Shown piece by piece: positions 48,271 through 57,292 of a stretch of 64,000 nt of DNA. The DNA is taken from NCBI GenBank assembly GCA_020638495.1, contig JACKIN010000005.1, positions 62,001 through 126,000 of the forward strand, written 5' to 3'. Within the stretch, counting starts at the first letter, position 1; every line of letters starts with the position of its first letter. This stretch comes from Geminicoccaceae bacterium (lineage in GTDB: Bacteria; Pseudomonadota; Alphaproteobacteria; Geminicoccales; Geminicoccaceae). The notes under the pieces are model-generated. The model searched no databases, was not told the DNA's origin, and saw nothing but the letters and a program-made list of their open reading frames with translations. The position numbers were made by a program, and so were the translations under genes.

Positions 48271-48685
48271 TGAAACGCCCGCCGAACGCTCACCCCGGAC
48301 GCCCGACAGCGAGAAGATCACGCTCAATCTCGGCTATGTCGATCTCGGCCGGATCGACCTCCTGGTGCAGGAGGGCTTCTACGCCAACCGTAGCGACTTC
48401 ATCCGCACGGCCATCCGCAACCAGCTCGACCGGCATGCCGAGGCGGTCGACCGGTCGGTCGGCCGCCAGGGGCTCGACCTCGGCCTCAGGCGCTACAGCC
48501 GCGCCGACCTCGAGGCCATGCGGGCCGCCGGCGAGATGCTCCACATCAACGTGCTCGGCCTTGCCACCATCGCCAGCGACGTCACGCCCGAGCTGGCCCG
48601 CGCCACCATCGCCTCCGTCACCGTCCTCGGTGCCCTCAACGCCACGCCGGCGGTCAAGGCTGCACTGCAGGACCGCATGCACTGA
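48251..48685 (+). CDS. CopG-type ribbon-helix-helix transcriptional regulator
   Basis: 144 aa from ATG 48251; ATG 48266 (MVETPAERS) is an equally possible start, and both lie inside the operator array. Residues about 22-62 (KITLNLGYVDLGRIDLLVQE, FYANRSDFIRTAIRNQLDRH) form the strand-helix-helix DNA-binding unit. The remaining C-terminal ~75 residues are conserved-looking but unassigned and could sense a ligand. It precedes an esterase gene by 28 bases and is likely its regulator as well as its own. Confidence 0.8.
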   Translation: MDGKRMVETPAERSPRTPDSEKITLNLGYVDLGRIDLLVQEGFYANRSDFIRTAIRNQLDRHAEAVDRSVGRQGLDLGLRRYSRADLEAMRAAGEMLHINVLGLATIASDVTPELARATIASVTVLGALNATPAVKAALQDRMH

Positions 48686-48713
48686 TCCCCCAGCTCCCGC
48701 GAAAGCCCCAATC

Positions 48714-49754
48714 ATGAACATGATCGACTCCGGCCGCATGGCCGAAGCCACCCGGCTGACCCGTGCCGGCCGGCTGGCCGAGGCAACGGCCCTGCTGCAG
48801 GGTGCGCTGGGCGGCGCCGCCACGGCACCGCCGGCGGACGGCTGGCAGGGGCCGACCCTCGACCTCCGGGCCGAGCCGCTGCCCGAAGCCTCGCCCGGTG
48901 GCGAGCAATGGCTGGCCCGCAGTCACGCCAATCCTTTCGGGCGGCGCGATTACCGGCTCTTCGTTCCGGCCGCGGCCGCCAACGAGCAGCGGCCGCTTTT
49001 GGTCATGCTGCACGGCTGCACGCAGAATCCGGACGATTTCGCCGCCGGCACGGCCATGAACCGGCTCGCCGCCGGGGCCGGCCTCATCGTCGCCTGGCCC
49101 GGCCAGTGCCAGACGGCCAACCCGCAGCGCTGCTGGAACTGGTTCCAGCCGACCGACCAGGAGCGCGCCCGGGGCGAGCCCTCGATCATCGCCGGCATCA
49201 CCCGCGAGGTGATGCGCGACCACAGCGTCGATGCCGGCCGGGTCTATGTCGCCGGGCTCTCGGCCGGCGGTGCGGAAGCCGCTGTCCTGGCCGCGACCTA
49301 TCCCGATGTCTACGCCGCCTTCGGCGTCCATTCCGGCCTCGCCCACGGGGCTGCGCGCGATGTCGCCTCCGCCTTTCAGGCGATGCGCGAGCCCGCCGCC
49401 GGTCGGCCCGCGTCGGTCGGCGGCCGGAAGATGCCGGTCATCGTCGTGCATGGCGACCGCGACGCCACGGTGCATCCGGGCAATGGTGCCGCTGTGATCC
49501 GCCAGGCCGTCGGAACGCTGGAGACCACGGTCGAGCGCGGACGCGTGCCCAACGGCCACGCCTGGACCCGCACCCGGCACCTGGATCAGGCCGGCCAGAC
49601 CCTCGCCGAGCACTGGCAGGTGCACGGCCTCGGCCATGCCTGGTCCGGCGGCAATGCGGCTGGCAGCTACACCGATCCGCGCGGCCCCGATGCCAGCCGC
49701 GCCATGCTCGACTTCTTCCTCGGCCATCGGAACGGGCCCGCCGCCGCCGGTTGA
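48714..49754 (+). CDS. PHB-depolymerase-family esterase
   Basis: 346 aa. ATG at 48714. The oxyanion region is LLVMLHGCTQNPDDFA, the nucleophile elbow is YVAGLSAGGAEAAVLA (Ser), with the acid in VVHGDRDATVHPGN and His in HGLGHAWSGG. This is the LpqC/PHB-depolymerase esterase family, which includes feruloyl esterases. No signal peptide and no starch- or PHB-binding domain, so an intracellular or non-classical esterase on polyhydroxyalkanoate oligomers or aryl esters. Co-transcribed with the RHH regulator. Confidence 0.88.
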   Translation: MNMIDSGRMAEATRLTRAGRLAEATALLQGALGGAATAPPADGWQGPTLDLRAEPLPEASPGGEQWLARSHANPFGRRDYRLFVPAAAANEQRPLLVMLHGCTQNPDDFAAGTAMNRLAAGAGLIVAWPGQCQTANPQRCWNWFQPTDQERARGEPSIIAGITREVMRDHSVDAGRVYVAGLSAGGAEAAVLAATYPDVYAAFGVHSGLAHGAARDVASAFQAMREPAAGRPASVGGRKMPVIVVHGDRDATVHPGNGAAVIRQAVGTLETTVERGRVPNGHAWTRTRHLDQAGQTLAEHWQVHGLGHAWSGGNAAGSYTDPRGPDASRAMLDFFLGHRNGPAAAG

Positions 49755-49760
49755 CGACCC

Positions 49761-49790
49761 GTGACCGGCGTGCGAGCGCTCGCCGGTCAC
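49761..49790 (+). terminator. Hairpin after the esterase gene
   Basis: GTGACCGGCG (49761-49770) and CGCCGGTCAC (49781-49790) form a perfect 10-bp stem with a 10-base loop, seven bases after the esterase stop. The following CCTTG is only weakly T-rich. Confidence 0.55.
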
Positions 49791-49813
49791 CCTTGCCCGA
49801 GGAAATTCCCGCC

Positions 49814-51442
49814 ATGCCCGCCAGCCCGATTCGCAACCGCGCCGCCGACCTGCTCGCCCGGCGCCTCGCCGAGGCCGGCTGCCGCTTCGCCTTCGGCATT
49901 CCGGGCGGCGAGATCCTCACCCTGATCGACGCGCTGGCCGCCGCCGGCATCACCTTCGTCACCACCAAGCACGAGACGGCGGCGGGCTTCATGGCCGAAG
50001 CGGTCTGGCAGCGCACCGGCACGCCGCCCGTGCTGGTGGCCACGGTCGGGCCCGGCATCAGCAACGCCGTCAACGTCGTCGCCAACGCGCGGCTCGACCG
50101 GGTGCCGCTGATCGTCCTCGTGGGCGCCGTCGATGCCGACGAGCAGCTCGCCTACAACCACCAGATCATCGATCACAAAAAGCTCCTCGAGCCCGCCATC
50201 AAGGGCGCCTTCACCCTGACCGCGACCGCCGCCGACCTCGTCACCGAGCGGGCCCTGGCGCTGGCCGGCGACCCGCGGCCCGGCCCGGTGCTGATCGAGG
50301 TGCCGATCTCAGTGGCCGACGCGCCGGCAGCCGCGACCACGCCCATCCGCCGCGCCCCGACAGCACCCGTGGCCCCGGCCGCCGGCCCGGTGCTCGACGA
50401 GGCGCGCACCTGGCTCGCCGAGGCGAGGCGGCCACTCGTCATCGCCGGCTTCGATGCCGTCCAGCACGATGCCGGAGCAGCGCTCGCCCGTTTCGCCCTG
50501 ACCCAGCGGGCACCCGTCATCCAGACCTACAAGGCCAAGGGCCTGCTGCCCGAGGACCACGATTTCGCCCTCGCCGCCGCGGCCCTCTCGCCGGTGGCCG
50601 ACCGCCAGCTCGAGGCCGAGATCGAGAAGGCCGACCTCGTCGTGCTCGCCGGCTACGACGCGGTCGAGATGCGCCGCGACTGGCAGCATCCCTGGGACAC
50701 CACCCAGAAGCGGGTGATCGCCTTCGACGCCGTCGCCAACGATCACTATCTGCACCAGGCGGGGATCGGCTTCGTCTGCGATATCGGTGCCGGGCTCGAC
50801 GCCCTGGGCCAGGAGGTGCGTTCCGCCTCGACCTGGACGCCGGCGGCGGTTGGCGCCGTGCGGGACCAGGTGCTCGCCCTCTTCCGCAGCGACGAGGCAT
50901 GGGGCCCCGCCGCGATCTGCGAGGTCGCCCGCCGGGTGCTGCCGCGCGACACGGTGGCGGCCGCCGATGTCGGCGCCCACCGCATCCTCCTGAGCCAGGT
51001 CTGGCCGGCCTACGCGCCCCGCACCCTCCTCCATTCGAACGGGCTCTGCACCATGGGCTGCGGCCTGCCGCTCGCCATCGGCGCCAAGATCGCCGAGCCC
51101 GACCGGCCGGTCGTCGTCTTCACCGGCGATGGCGGCCTGCTCATGGTGCTGGGCGAGCTCGCCACCGCCGTCGAGCAGGGCCTGCCCATCATCGTCATCT
51201 GCTTCGTCGACCACTCGCTCGCCCTGATCGAGGTCAAGCAGCGCGAGCGCCAGCTCACCCGGCAGGGCGTCGCCGTGGGCGCCTTCGACGCCGTCCAGCT
51301 CGCGGCGGGCCTCGGCGGCCACGGCGTGGTGGCCGCCGACCGGAAAAGCCTCGCCGCCGCCCTCGAAGCGGCGCTCGGCGCCGACTGCTTCACCCTCATC
51401 GCCTGCCCGATCGCCGAGGACGCCTATGACGGGCGGATCTGA
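49814..51442 (+). CDS. Thiamine-diphosphate-dependent enzyme (acetolactate-synthase-like)
   Basis: 542 aa, three-domain POX fold. The catalytic Glu is in TTKHETAAGFMAEAVWQRTG. The TPP/Mg motif starts VVFTGDGGLLMVLGELATAV and ends FVDHSLALIEVKQ; the Asp metal ligand is retained, but the usual preceding Asn is Val. It lacks a neighbouring small subunit (ilvH), so it is more likely a catabolic or sulfo/oxo-acid decarboxylase-type paralogue than biosynthetic AHAS. Substrate unknown. Confidence 0.8.
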   Translation: MPASPIRNRAADLLARRLAEAGCRFAFGIPGGEILTLIDALAAAGITFVTTKHETAAGFMAEAVWQRTGTPPVLVATVGPGISNAVNVVANARLDRVPLIVLVGAVDADEQLAYNHQIIDHKKLLEPAIKGAFTLTATAADLVTERALALAGDPRPGPVLIEVPISVADAPAAATTPIRRAPTAPVAPAAGPVLDEARTWLAEARRPLVIAGFDAVQHDAGAALARFALTQRAPVIQTYKAKGLLPEDHDFALAAAALSPVADRQLEAEIEKADLVVLAGYDAVEMRRDWQHPWDTTQKRVIAFDAVANDHYLHQAGIGFVCDIGAGLDALGQEVRSASTWTPAAVGAVRDQVLALFRSDEAWGPAAICEVARRVLPRDTVAAADVGAHRILLSQVWPAYAPRTLLHSNGLCTMGCGLPLAIGAKIAEPDRPVVVFTGDGGLLMVLGELATAVEQGLPIIVICFVDHSLALIEVKQRERQLTRQGVAVGAFDAVQLAAGLGGHGVVAADRKSLAAALEAALGADCFTLIACPIAEDAYDGRI

Positions 51443-51463
51443 CCCGACCCGGATCGTTGTCGT

Positions 51464-52198
51464 TCAGCGCGCCAGCATCGCCTTCTGGCGGCGCTCGGCC
51501 GCCTTGGCACGGTCGGCGGCCGAGGCCGGCGACAGCCGTCGCTCGGCGTAGAGGATCGCCTGGGTGGCGACGAAGTTGATGGCGAGATAGAGCGCACCGG
51601 CGACGATGAAGACCTCCACCGGGCGGAAGGTCTGGGCGATGATCGTCTTGGCGATGCCGGTGATCTCGAGGATGGTGATGGTCGAGGCCAGCGAGCTCGC
51701 CTTGACCATCAAGATCACCTCGTTGCCATAGGCCGGCAGGGCCTGGCGGATGGCGACGGGGAAGGTGATGCGGCGAAAGAGCTGGGCCGGGCTCATGCCG
51801 ACGGCCCGGCCGGCCTCGAGCTGGCCGTGCGGCACCGACTGGATGCCGCCCCGGATGATCTCGCTCGTGTAGGCGCCGGTGTTGAGGGTCAGCGCCAGGA
51901 TGGCGCAGAACCAGGCATCGCGGAAGAGGAACCAGAGCCCGACATCCTGGAAGAACGGGCGGAACTGGCCCGAGCCGTAATAGATCAGGAAGAGCTGGAC
52001 GAGCAGCGGCGTGCTGCGAAAGACATAGACGAAGCCGTAGGCTGGGGCGCTCAGGAGCGGGTTCGGGCTCACCCGCATCAGCGCCACGAGCACGGCCAGC
52101 ACGAAGCCGATGAGCAGCGACTGGCCGACCAGCAGCAGCGTCGTCGGCAGGCCGCCGGCGAGGCGGGTCGCGACATCGGCGAGCTGGGCCCAGTCCAT
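51464..52198 (-). CDS. Polar amino-acid ABC transporter permease (HisM-like)
   Basis: 244 aa, about five helices. The EAA region is EAGRAVGMSPAQLFRRITFP. ATG at 52198 (MDWAQLADVATRL) is preferred over the TTG just before it. The last gene of a leftward four-gene importer. Pairing with HisQ-like and HisJ-like partners points to a basic amino acid or opine-like ligand. Confidence 0.9.
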   Translation of the reverse strand: MDWAQLADVATRLAGGLPTTLLLVGQSLLIGFVLAVLVALMRVSPNPLLSAPAYGFVYVFRSTPLLVQLFLIYYGSGQFRPFFQDVGLWFLFRDAWFCAILALTLNTGAYTSEIIRGGIQSVPHGQLEAGRAVGMSPAQLFRRITFPVAIRQALPAYGNEVILMVKASSLASTITILEITGIAKTIIAQTFRPVEVFIVAGALYLAINFVATQAILYAERRLSPASAADRAKAAERRQKAMLAR

Positions 52199-52225
52199 CA
52201 AGTGTCGGCCATCAAATCTCGGCCA

Positions 52226-52936
52226 TCAGGCGCGCCTGACGCCTCGATTGGCCCAGCTCTCGGCCCTGAGGAAGCCGCGATTGGAGAGCGAGGTGAGGCC
52301 CAGATAGAGCAGGGCGGCGACGACGTAGAAGGTGAAGGGCTCCTTGGTCGAGCCCGCCGCGATCGCCGCCTGGCGCATGATCTCGACGAGCCCGATCACC
52401 GAGATCAAGGACGTGTCCTTGAGCGTGAACTGCCAGATATTGCCGAGGCCCGGCAGCGCGTAGCGTGCGACCTGCGGCACCAGCACCCGCCAGAAGCGCT
52501 GCCGCCTGGTCATGCCGACGGCGATCGCCGCCTCGATCTGGCCCTTCGGCACGACCAGCACGGCGCCCCGGATCACCTCGGCCGAGTAGGCGCCGGCGCT
52601 GGCGCCGATGCATATCGTGCCGGTGAGGAAGATCGGCAGGTCGACATAGCCCTCGTAGCCGAACATGCCGCTGGCGATGGCCCGAAGCGCCGCCCCGCCG
52701 CCGAAGAAGACGAGGTAGATCACGAGAAGCTCGGGAATGCCGCGGATGACCGTCGTGTAGGCCTGGGCGATCCAGCGGAGCGGCGGCAGGCCCGAGAGCT
52801 TCATCGCGGCGAGGCCGGCGCCGACGACGATGCCGAGCGCATAGGCGCAGATGGCGACGGCCAGGGTGACGAGGGCGCCCAGCGCCATCTGGTCGCCCCA
52901 GCCGGCGTCCCCCCAGGCGAGGAGCGTCAGGTCCAC
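52226..52936 (-). CDS. Polar amino-acid ABC transporter permease (HisQ-like)
   Basis: 236 aa, GTG start at 52936 (MDLTLLAWGDAGWGDQMALG). The EAA region is EAAIAVGMTRRQRFWRVLVP. The Trp/Gly-rich N-terminus before the first helix is typical of HisQ/ArtQ proteins. Membrane partner of the HisM-like subunit 27 bases downstream. Confidence 0.9.
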   Translation of the reverse strand: MDLTLLAWGDAGWGDQMALGALVTLAVAICAYALGIVVGAGLAAMKLSGLPPLRWIAQAYTTVIRGIPELLVIYLVFFGGGAALRAIASGMFGYEGYVDLPIFLTGTICIGASAGAYSAEVIRGAVLVVPKGQIEAAIAVGMTRRQRFWRVLVPQVARYALPGLGNIWQFTLKDTSLISVIGLVEIMRQAAIAAGSTKEPFTFYVVAALLYLGLTSLSNRGFLRAESWANRGVRRA

Positions 52937-52957
52937 GAGCCCCGGCCCGCTCGCCGC

Positions 52958-53797
52958 TCAGTCCGTGGTGGCGCTGTCGAAGCCGAACCACTTGATCGCC
53001 AGCTCGCTCACCGTGCCGTCGTCCAGCGCCGACTGGATGGCGGCATTGAATTTGTCCTTCAGCGCCGCGTCCTCCTTGCGGATGCCGACACCCACGCCGC
53101 GGCCGAAGATGCCGCGGGCGAAGCCCGGGCCGACCCGCGTGAAGTCCTCGCCGAGCTCGCCCTCGAGCAAGGGCTGCCAGCCGCTCTGGTCGGCCAGCGC
53201 CACGTCGATGCGCCCGGCCTGCAGGTCCAGGTCGAGGTTCTCCTGGCTGTCATAGGTGCGGATGTCGATGTCGCCCATGTGCTCGCGCAGGAAGTTCTCG
53301 TGGATGGTCGCGGTCTGCACGCCGACCGTCAGGCCGTCGAGCAGCCCCTTCACCTGGTCGAGCAGCGCCTGCTCCTCGGCCGAGATCTCCGTCATGTCGA
53401 CGCGGGTCTCGGGCAGGCCGGCAGCGGCGAAGTCGCTGTCCTTCGGCGCCACGAAGATCGCCGGCGTCGTCGCGTAGGAGCGCGTGAAGTCGATCACCTC
53501 CATGCGCGCGTCGGTGATCGACATGCCCGCCATGATCGCGTCGTAGCGGCCGGCCTGGAGGGCGGGGATGATGCCGTCCCAGGCCTGGGCGACGATCTCG
53601 CACTGGGCCCCCATGCGGGCGCAGAGCTCGTTCGCCAGATCGACATCGAAGCCATCGAGCTGGCCCGCCGCGTTGGTGAAGTTCCAGGGCGCGTAGGCGC
53701 CCTCGGTGGCGATGCGGATGGTGCTCCAGTCCTGGGCCGCGGCACTGCCGGCGAAGAGCACACCGGCGACGAGGGCGAGCAATGGCGAGGGCTTCAT
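52958..53797 (-). CDS. Polar amino-acid ABC transporter substrate-binding protein
   Basis: 279 aa. A signal peptide (MKPSPLLALVAGVLFAGSAA) is followed by IRIATEGAYAPWNFTNAAGQ, the family-3 SBP signature GFDVDLANELCARMG, and MAGMSITDARMEVIDF. The ligand Arg/Asp pocket (MSITDAR, DVALADQSGW) fits polar or basic amino acids. It precedes the permeases in the same operon. Confidence 0.92.
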   Translation of the reverse strand: MKPSPLLALVAGVLFAGSAAAQDWSTIRIATEGAYAPWNFTNAAGQLDGFDVDLANELCARMGAQCEIVAQAWDGIIPALQAGRYDAIMAGMSITDARMEVIDFTRSYATTPAIFVAPKDSDFAAAGLPETRVDMTEISAEEQALLDQVKGLLDGLTVGVQTATIHENFLREHMGDIDIRTYDSQENLDLDLQAGRIDVALADQSGWQPLLEGELGEDFTRVGPGFARGIFGRGVGVGIRKEDAALKDKFNAAIQSALDDGTVSELAIKWFGFDSATTD

Positions 53798-53815
53798 CGG
53801 TTGGATTCTCCGGAT

Positions 53816-54601
53816 CTAGAGGACACTGGCAAGAAAGCGCCGGCAGCGCTCGGAGCGCGGGTTGCCGAAGAGCTCGGCCGGGGAGCTCTCCTCCTCGACC
53901 CGGCCATCGGCCAGGAACATCACCCGGCTCGAGACCTCGCGGGCGAAGCCCATCTCGTGGGTGACGACGACCATCGTGCGGCCCTCGGCGGCGAGGTCGC
54001 GCATGACCTTCAGGACCTCGCCGACCAGCTCCGGGTCGAGGGCCGAGGTCGGCTCGTCGAAGAGCAGCACCTGCGGCTGCATGCACAAGGCACGGGCAAT
54101 GGCCACCCGCTGCTGCTGGCCGCCGGAGAGCTCGACCGGATAGGCGTCGTGCTTCTCGGCGATGCCGACCTTGGCGAGGAGATCCATGGCCCGGTCCCTG
54201 ACCTCGCCTTTGGGCTCGCGCAGCACCGTGACCGGGCCCTCCATCACATTCTGCAAAACGGTCATGTGCGACCAGAGATTGAAGCCCTGGAACACCATGC
54301 CGAGCCGGGCGCGGATCCGGCCGAGCGCCGCCTGGTCGCTGACCACGGGCAGGCCGCGCCGGCCGGCGCGGACCCGGATCTCCTCGCCGCCGACGACGAT
54401 CCGGCCGCTGTCCGGCGTCTCGAGGAAGTTGATGCAGCGCAGGAACGTGCTCTTGCCCGAGCCCGAGGCGCCGATGATCGAGATGACGTCCTCGGCCCGC
54501 GCGGTCAGCGAGATGCCCTTCAGCACCTCGAAATTGCCGAAGCGCTTGTGGACGTTCTCCGCCAGCAGGGCGGCGGTCTCGGTCGGGGCGGCCTGGGTCA
54601 T
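53816..54601 (-). CDS. Polar amino-acid ABC transporter ATPase (HisP-like)
   Basis: 261 aa from ATG 54601. Walker A is IIGASGSGKSTFLRCINFLE, the signature is LSGGQQQRVAIARAL, and Walker B is LLFDEPTSALDPELV. First gene of the four-gene importer. It is transcribed away from the vapB gene. Confidence 0.94.
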   Translation of the reverse strand: MTQAAPTETAALLAENVHKRFGNFEVLKGISLTARAEDVISIIGASGSGKSTFLRCINFLETPDSGRIVVGGEEIRVRAGRRGLPVVSDQAALGRIRARLGMVFQGFNLWSHMTVLQNVMEGPVTVLREPKGEVRDRAMDLLAKVGIAEKHDAYPVELSGGQQQRVAIARALCMQPQVLLFDEPTSALDPELVGEVLKVMRDLAAEGRTMVVVTHEMGFAREVSSRVMFLADGRVEEESSPAELFGNPRSERCRRFLASVL

Positions 54602-54752
54602 GTCGTGCGGCGCTCGCGGTTGCCGCTGCGACGGTAGAGAGGGACGGCCGACGCGGCAAGCCCGCGGTGGGGCCCGCCGCCGCTCGACACCAATTGAGAC
54701 CTGCACGCCGATGGTGTAAGAAGTGTCATCATTCTGCACATCGGGTCATGAC

Positions 54753-54959
54753 ATGCGCACCAATATCGACATCGACGAGAAGCTGATCGAGGAGGCCCGG
54801 CGCATCACCGGCCTCGCCAGCAAGAAGGCGATCGTCGAGGCGGCGCTGGAAGAGCTGGTTAGGCGGGCCCGACAGCGGGAGGTGGCCGACTATTTCGGCA
54901 AGCTGCCCTCCTGGGAGGGCAACCTGGACGAGTCCCGCAAGGGGCGGGCCTTCGATTGA
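54753..54959 (+). CDS. vapB: VapB-type antitoxin
   Basis: 68 aa. MRTNIDIDEKLIEEARRITG is the usual VapB ribbon-helix-helix-like N-terminus (type II antitoxin, VapB_antitoxin family). The C-terminal part (SWEGNLDESRKGRAFD) would wrap and neutralise the toxin. ATG at 54753. The stop overlaps the toxin start (TTGA). Confidence 0.88.
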   Translation: MRTNIDIDEKLIEEARRITGLASKKAIVEAALEELVRRARQREVADYFGKLPSWEGNLDESRKGRAFD

Positions 54960-55351
54960 TCCTCGTCGACAGCAGCGTCTGGATCGATTTCTTTCGCGGG
55001 CTCGACACGTCCGGCGCCCTGCTGCTCCGGGAGATCCTGCGGCAGGACGACGTTCTGGCGGGCGACCTCGTCCTGGTCGAGGTGCTGCAGGGCTTCCAGG
55101 ACGAGCGCGAGGCGGCGGTGGCGGCCGATCTCCTCGGTCGCTTCGACCAGGTGGCGATCGTCGACATCCGGATCGCCAAGGAGGCCGCCGCCCACTATCG
55201 CCGGCTCCGCCGGCTCGGCGTCACCGTCCGCAAGACCATCGCCCTGCTGATCGCCACGCGCTGCATCGACAAGGGCTGGTGGCTGCTGCACAACGACCGC
55301 GACTACGAGCCGCTGCGCGAGCATCTCGGCCTGCGCGTGCTCGGCGACTGA
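54956..55351 (+). CDS. vapC: VapC-like PIN-domain toxin with an altered active site
   Basis: 131 aa, PIN fold. D5 (MILVDSSVWIDF), E42 (LVEVLQGF) and D114/D116 (HNDRDYEPL) are present. The third conserved acidic residue, normally Asp in the RKTID-x-LIA segment, is A96 here (VRKTIALLIATRC; codon GCC at 55241-55243). VapC enzymes cleave tRNA or rRNA with Mg2+, and loss of this Asp usually weakens or abolishes activity. TTG start, coupled to vapB. Confidence 0.87.
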   Translation: MILVDSSVWIDFFRGLDTSGALLLREILRQDDVLAGDLVLVEVLQGFQDEREAAVAADLLGRFDQVAIVDIRIAKEAAAHYRRLRRLGVTVRKTIALLIATRCIDKGWWLLHNDRDYEPLREHLGLRVLGD

Positions 55352-55360
55352 ACAAACACG

Positions 55361-56143
55361 GTGAGCGCCATGACCCCGGACGAGCTCCTCGACATCGCCA
55401 TAGCCGTCAGCGAGGCGGCCCGCCCGGTCCCGCTCCGCTACTTCCGCCAGCCCCTCGAGATCATCGCCAAGGCCGACGACTCGCCCGTCACCATCGCCGA
55501 CCGCGAGACCGAGGCCGTCATGCGCGCCCTCCTCGCCGAGCGCGTCCCCGGCCACGGCATCCTCGGCGAGGAGCACGGCCAGGAACGCCTCGACCACCGC
55601 TTCGTCTGGGTCCTCGACCCGATCGACGGCACCAGGTCCTTCATCACCGGCTTCCCGCTCTTCAACAACCTCATCGCCGTCCTCGACCAGGGCCGCCCGG
55701 TGGTCGGCGTCGTCGACACCCCGGCCATCGCCGAGCGCTACCACGCAGCCCGCGGCCGGGGCGCCTGGTTCAACGGCCAGCCCATCCGCACCAGCGGCTG
55801 CACCGAGCTCGCCAACGCCGCCGTCTACCTCGCCGGCCACGCCCCCGCCGACCCCGCCGAGGCCGCCCGCTTCCAGCGCCTGCAGCACAAGGGCCGCCTC
55901 CAGCGCCAGGGCTACGACGCCTATGTCTACGCCCTCCTCGCCGCCGGCCACCTCGACCTCATGATCGAGACCGACCTCCAGCCCTACGACCACCTGGCCC
56001 TGGTCACCCTGATCGAGGAAGCCGGCGGCGCCATCACCGACTGGGCCGGCAACCCGCTCGGCCTCGACTCGAAAGGCGACGTGCTCGCCGCCGCCACCCC
56101 CGCGCTCCACGCCGAGGCGCTCACGCTCCTCGCCCCCGCCTGA
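55361..56143 (+). CDS. Inositol-monophosphatase-family phosphatase, HisN-like
   Basis: 260 aa from GTG 55361 (MSAMTPDELL); ATG 55370 is an alternative. Metal-binding motifs are GILGEEHGQE and WVLDPIDGTRSFITGFPLF, and the C-terminal site is METDLQPYDHLAL-like (IETDLQPYDHLALVTLIEEA). The FITGFP segment is typical of histidinol-phosphatase HisN in alphaproteobacteria. It probably dephosphorylates L-histidinol phosphate, but inositol or other monophosphates are possible. Confidence 0.85.
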   Translation: MSAMTPDELLDIAIAVSEAARPVPLRYFRQPLEIIAKADDSPVTIADRETEAVMRALLAERVPGHGILGEEHGQERLDHRFVWVLDPIDGTRSFITGFPLFNNLIAVLDQGRPVVGVVDTPAIAERYHAARGRGAWFNGQPIRTSGCTELANAAVYLAGHAPADPAEAARFQRLQHKGRLQRQGYDAYVYALLAAGHLDLMIETDLQPYDHLALVTLIEEAGGAITDWAGNPLGLDSKGDVLAAATPALHAEALTLLAPA

Positions 56144-56162
56144 GGACGCCAGGACAACGGAC

Positions 56163-57185
56163 GTGAGCGACGCCGCCTCGCGCATCAGCCCCACCATCGA
56201 CCTCGACGCCCCGGGCAAGCGCCAGGGCCACCTGCACGTGCCCTGGAGCCGCGACCGCTCCGCCTGGGGCGCCGTCCGCCCCCCGATCACCGTGCTGCGC
56301 GGCGGCCAGGGGCCCCACCTCCTCCTCCTCGCCGGCAATCACGGCGACGAGTACGAGGGCATCATCGCGCTCCTCAAGCTCGCCGAAACGCTCGGCGCCG
56401 AAAACCTCGCCGGCGCCGTCACCATCCTCCCCTCCCTCAACCACCCGGCCGTGCTCGCCGGCAGCCGCGCCTCGCCCATCGACCAGGGCAACATGAACCG
56501 CGTCTTCCCGGGCCGACGCGTCGGCACGGTCACCGAGATGATCGCCGACTTCGTGCTCCGCGAGCTGGTCGCCCGCGCCGACGTCGTCGTCGACCTCCAC
56601 GCCGGCGGCAAGAGCCTCGACTTCGTGCCGAGCGTCGTCCTCCACGACCTCCCCGTGCCGGACCACATGCAGCGCACCATGGAAGCCGCCCGGGCCTTCG
56701 GCGCCCCCCTCACCCTCCTCCTCGACGAGCTCGACATGGAAGGCATGCTCGACCTCCACGTCGAGCGCCTGGGCAAGCTCTTCCTCTCCACCGAGCTCGG
56801 CGGCGGCGGCGGCACCACGCCCGAGCGCGTCGCCATCGCCGAGCGCGGCCTGCAAAACCTCCTCGTCCATTTCGGCCTCGTCCCGGGCCGGCTCGACCTG
56901 CCCCGGCCGAGCCGCCTCATGGCCGCCCCGAACGCAGGCTTCGTCGTCAGCGACACCGCCGGCATCCTCGAGCCGCTCGTGCCGCTCGGCGCCGAGGTGC
57001 GAAGCGGCACCCCCCTCGCCCGCATCCACGCCATCGAGGACACCGGCGTGCCCGCCCGAACATTCACGGCCCCCATGGACGGCCTCCTCTACGCCCGCCA
57101 CCACCCGGGCCTGATCGGCCGCGGCGACTGCCTCGCCGTCCTCGGCCGGGACGCGACCCGCCCGGGACACGACCCGGACGGCTGA
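56163..57185 (+). CDS. Succinylglutamate desuccinylase/aspartoacylase family, DoeB-like
   Basis: 340 aa, zinc carboxypeptidase-like fold. The zinc ligands are in LAGNHGDEYEGI (HxxE) and VVDLHAGGKSLDF (His). DQGNMNRVFPGR is the substrate-carboxylate loop. The N-terminus SPTIDLDAPGKRQGHL and SRDRSAWGAVRPPITV resemble DoeB, the deacetylase of N-alpha-acetyl-2,4-diaminobutyrate in ectoine breakdown. The other doe genes are absent here. The unlinked amino-acid importer upstream is compatible with compatible-solute use, which is inference. ATG or GTG near 56163; GTG used. Confidence 0.8.
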   Translation: MSDAASRISPTIDLDAPGKRQGHLHVPWSRDRSAWGAVRPPITVLRGGQGPHLLLLAGNHGDEYEGIIALLKLAETLGAENLAGAVTILPSLNHPAVLAGSRASPIDQGNMNRVFPGRRVGTVTEMIADFVLRELVARADVVVDLHAGGKSLDFVPSVVLHDLPVPDHMQRTMEAARAFGAPLTLLLDELDMEGMLDLHVERLGKLFLSTELGGGGGTTPERVAIAERGLQNLLVHFGLVPGRLDLPRPSRLMAAPNAGFVVSDTAGILEPLVPLGAEVRSGTPLARIHAIEDTGVPARTFTAPMDGLLYARHHPGLIGRGDCLAVLGRDATRPGHDPDG

Positions 57186-57225
57186 AGCCCAGCCCGCCCC
57201 GCCCCGCGCAAGACCGGATTCGCGC

Positions 57226-57258
57226 AAAAAAAGAGGGCCGCGGTTCTCACCGCGGCCC
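57226..57258 (-). terminator. Rho-independent terminator, leftward
   Basis: Reverse strand: GGGCCGCGG, loop TGAGAA, CCGCGGCCC, then CTCTTTTTTT. A perfect 9-bp stem plus seven Ts is canonical. It ends leftward transcripts from the island and also lies just behind the DoeB-like gene. Confidence 0.85.
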
Positions 57259-57292
57259 AGCTCAATAGGGAGGAAACGCCTCAAGTCGGGTG

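Noticed and set aside
51827..54637. 936-codon + strand frame
   Set aside because: Antisense to the four amino-acid ABC transporter genes.
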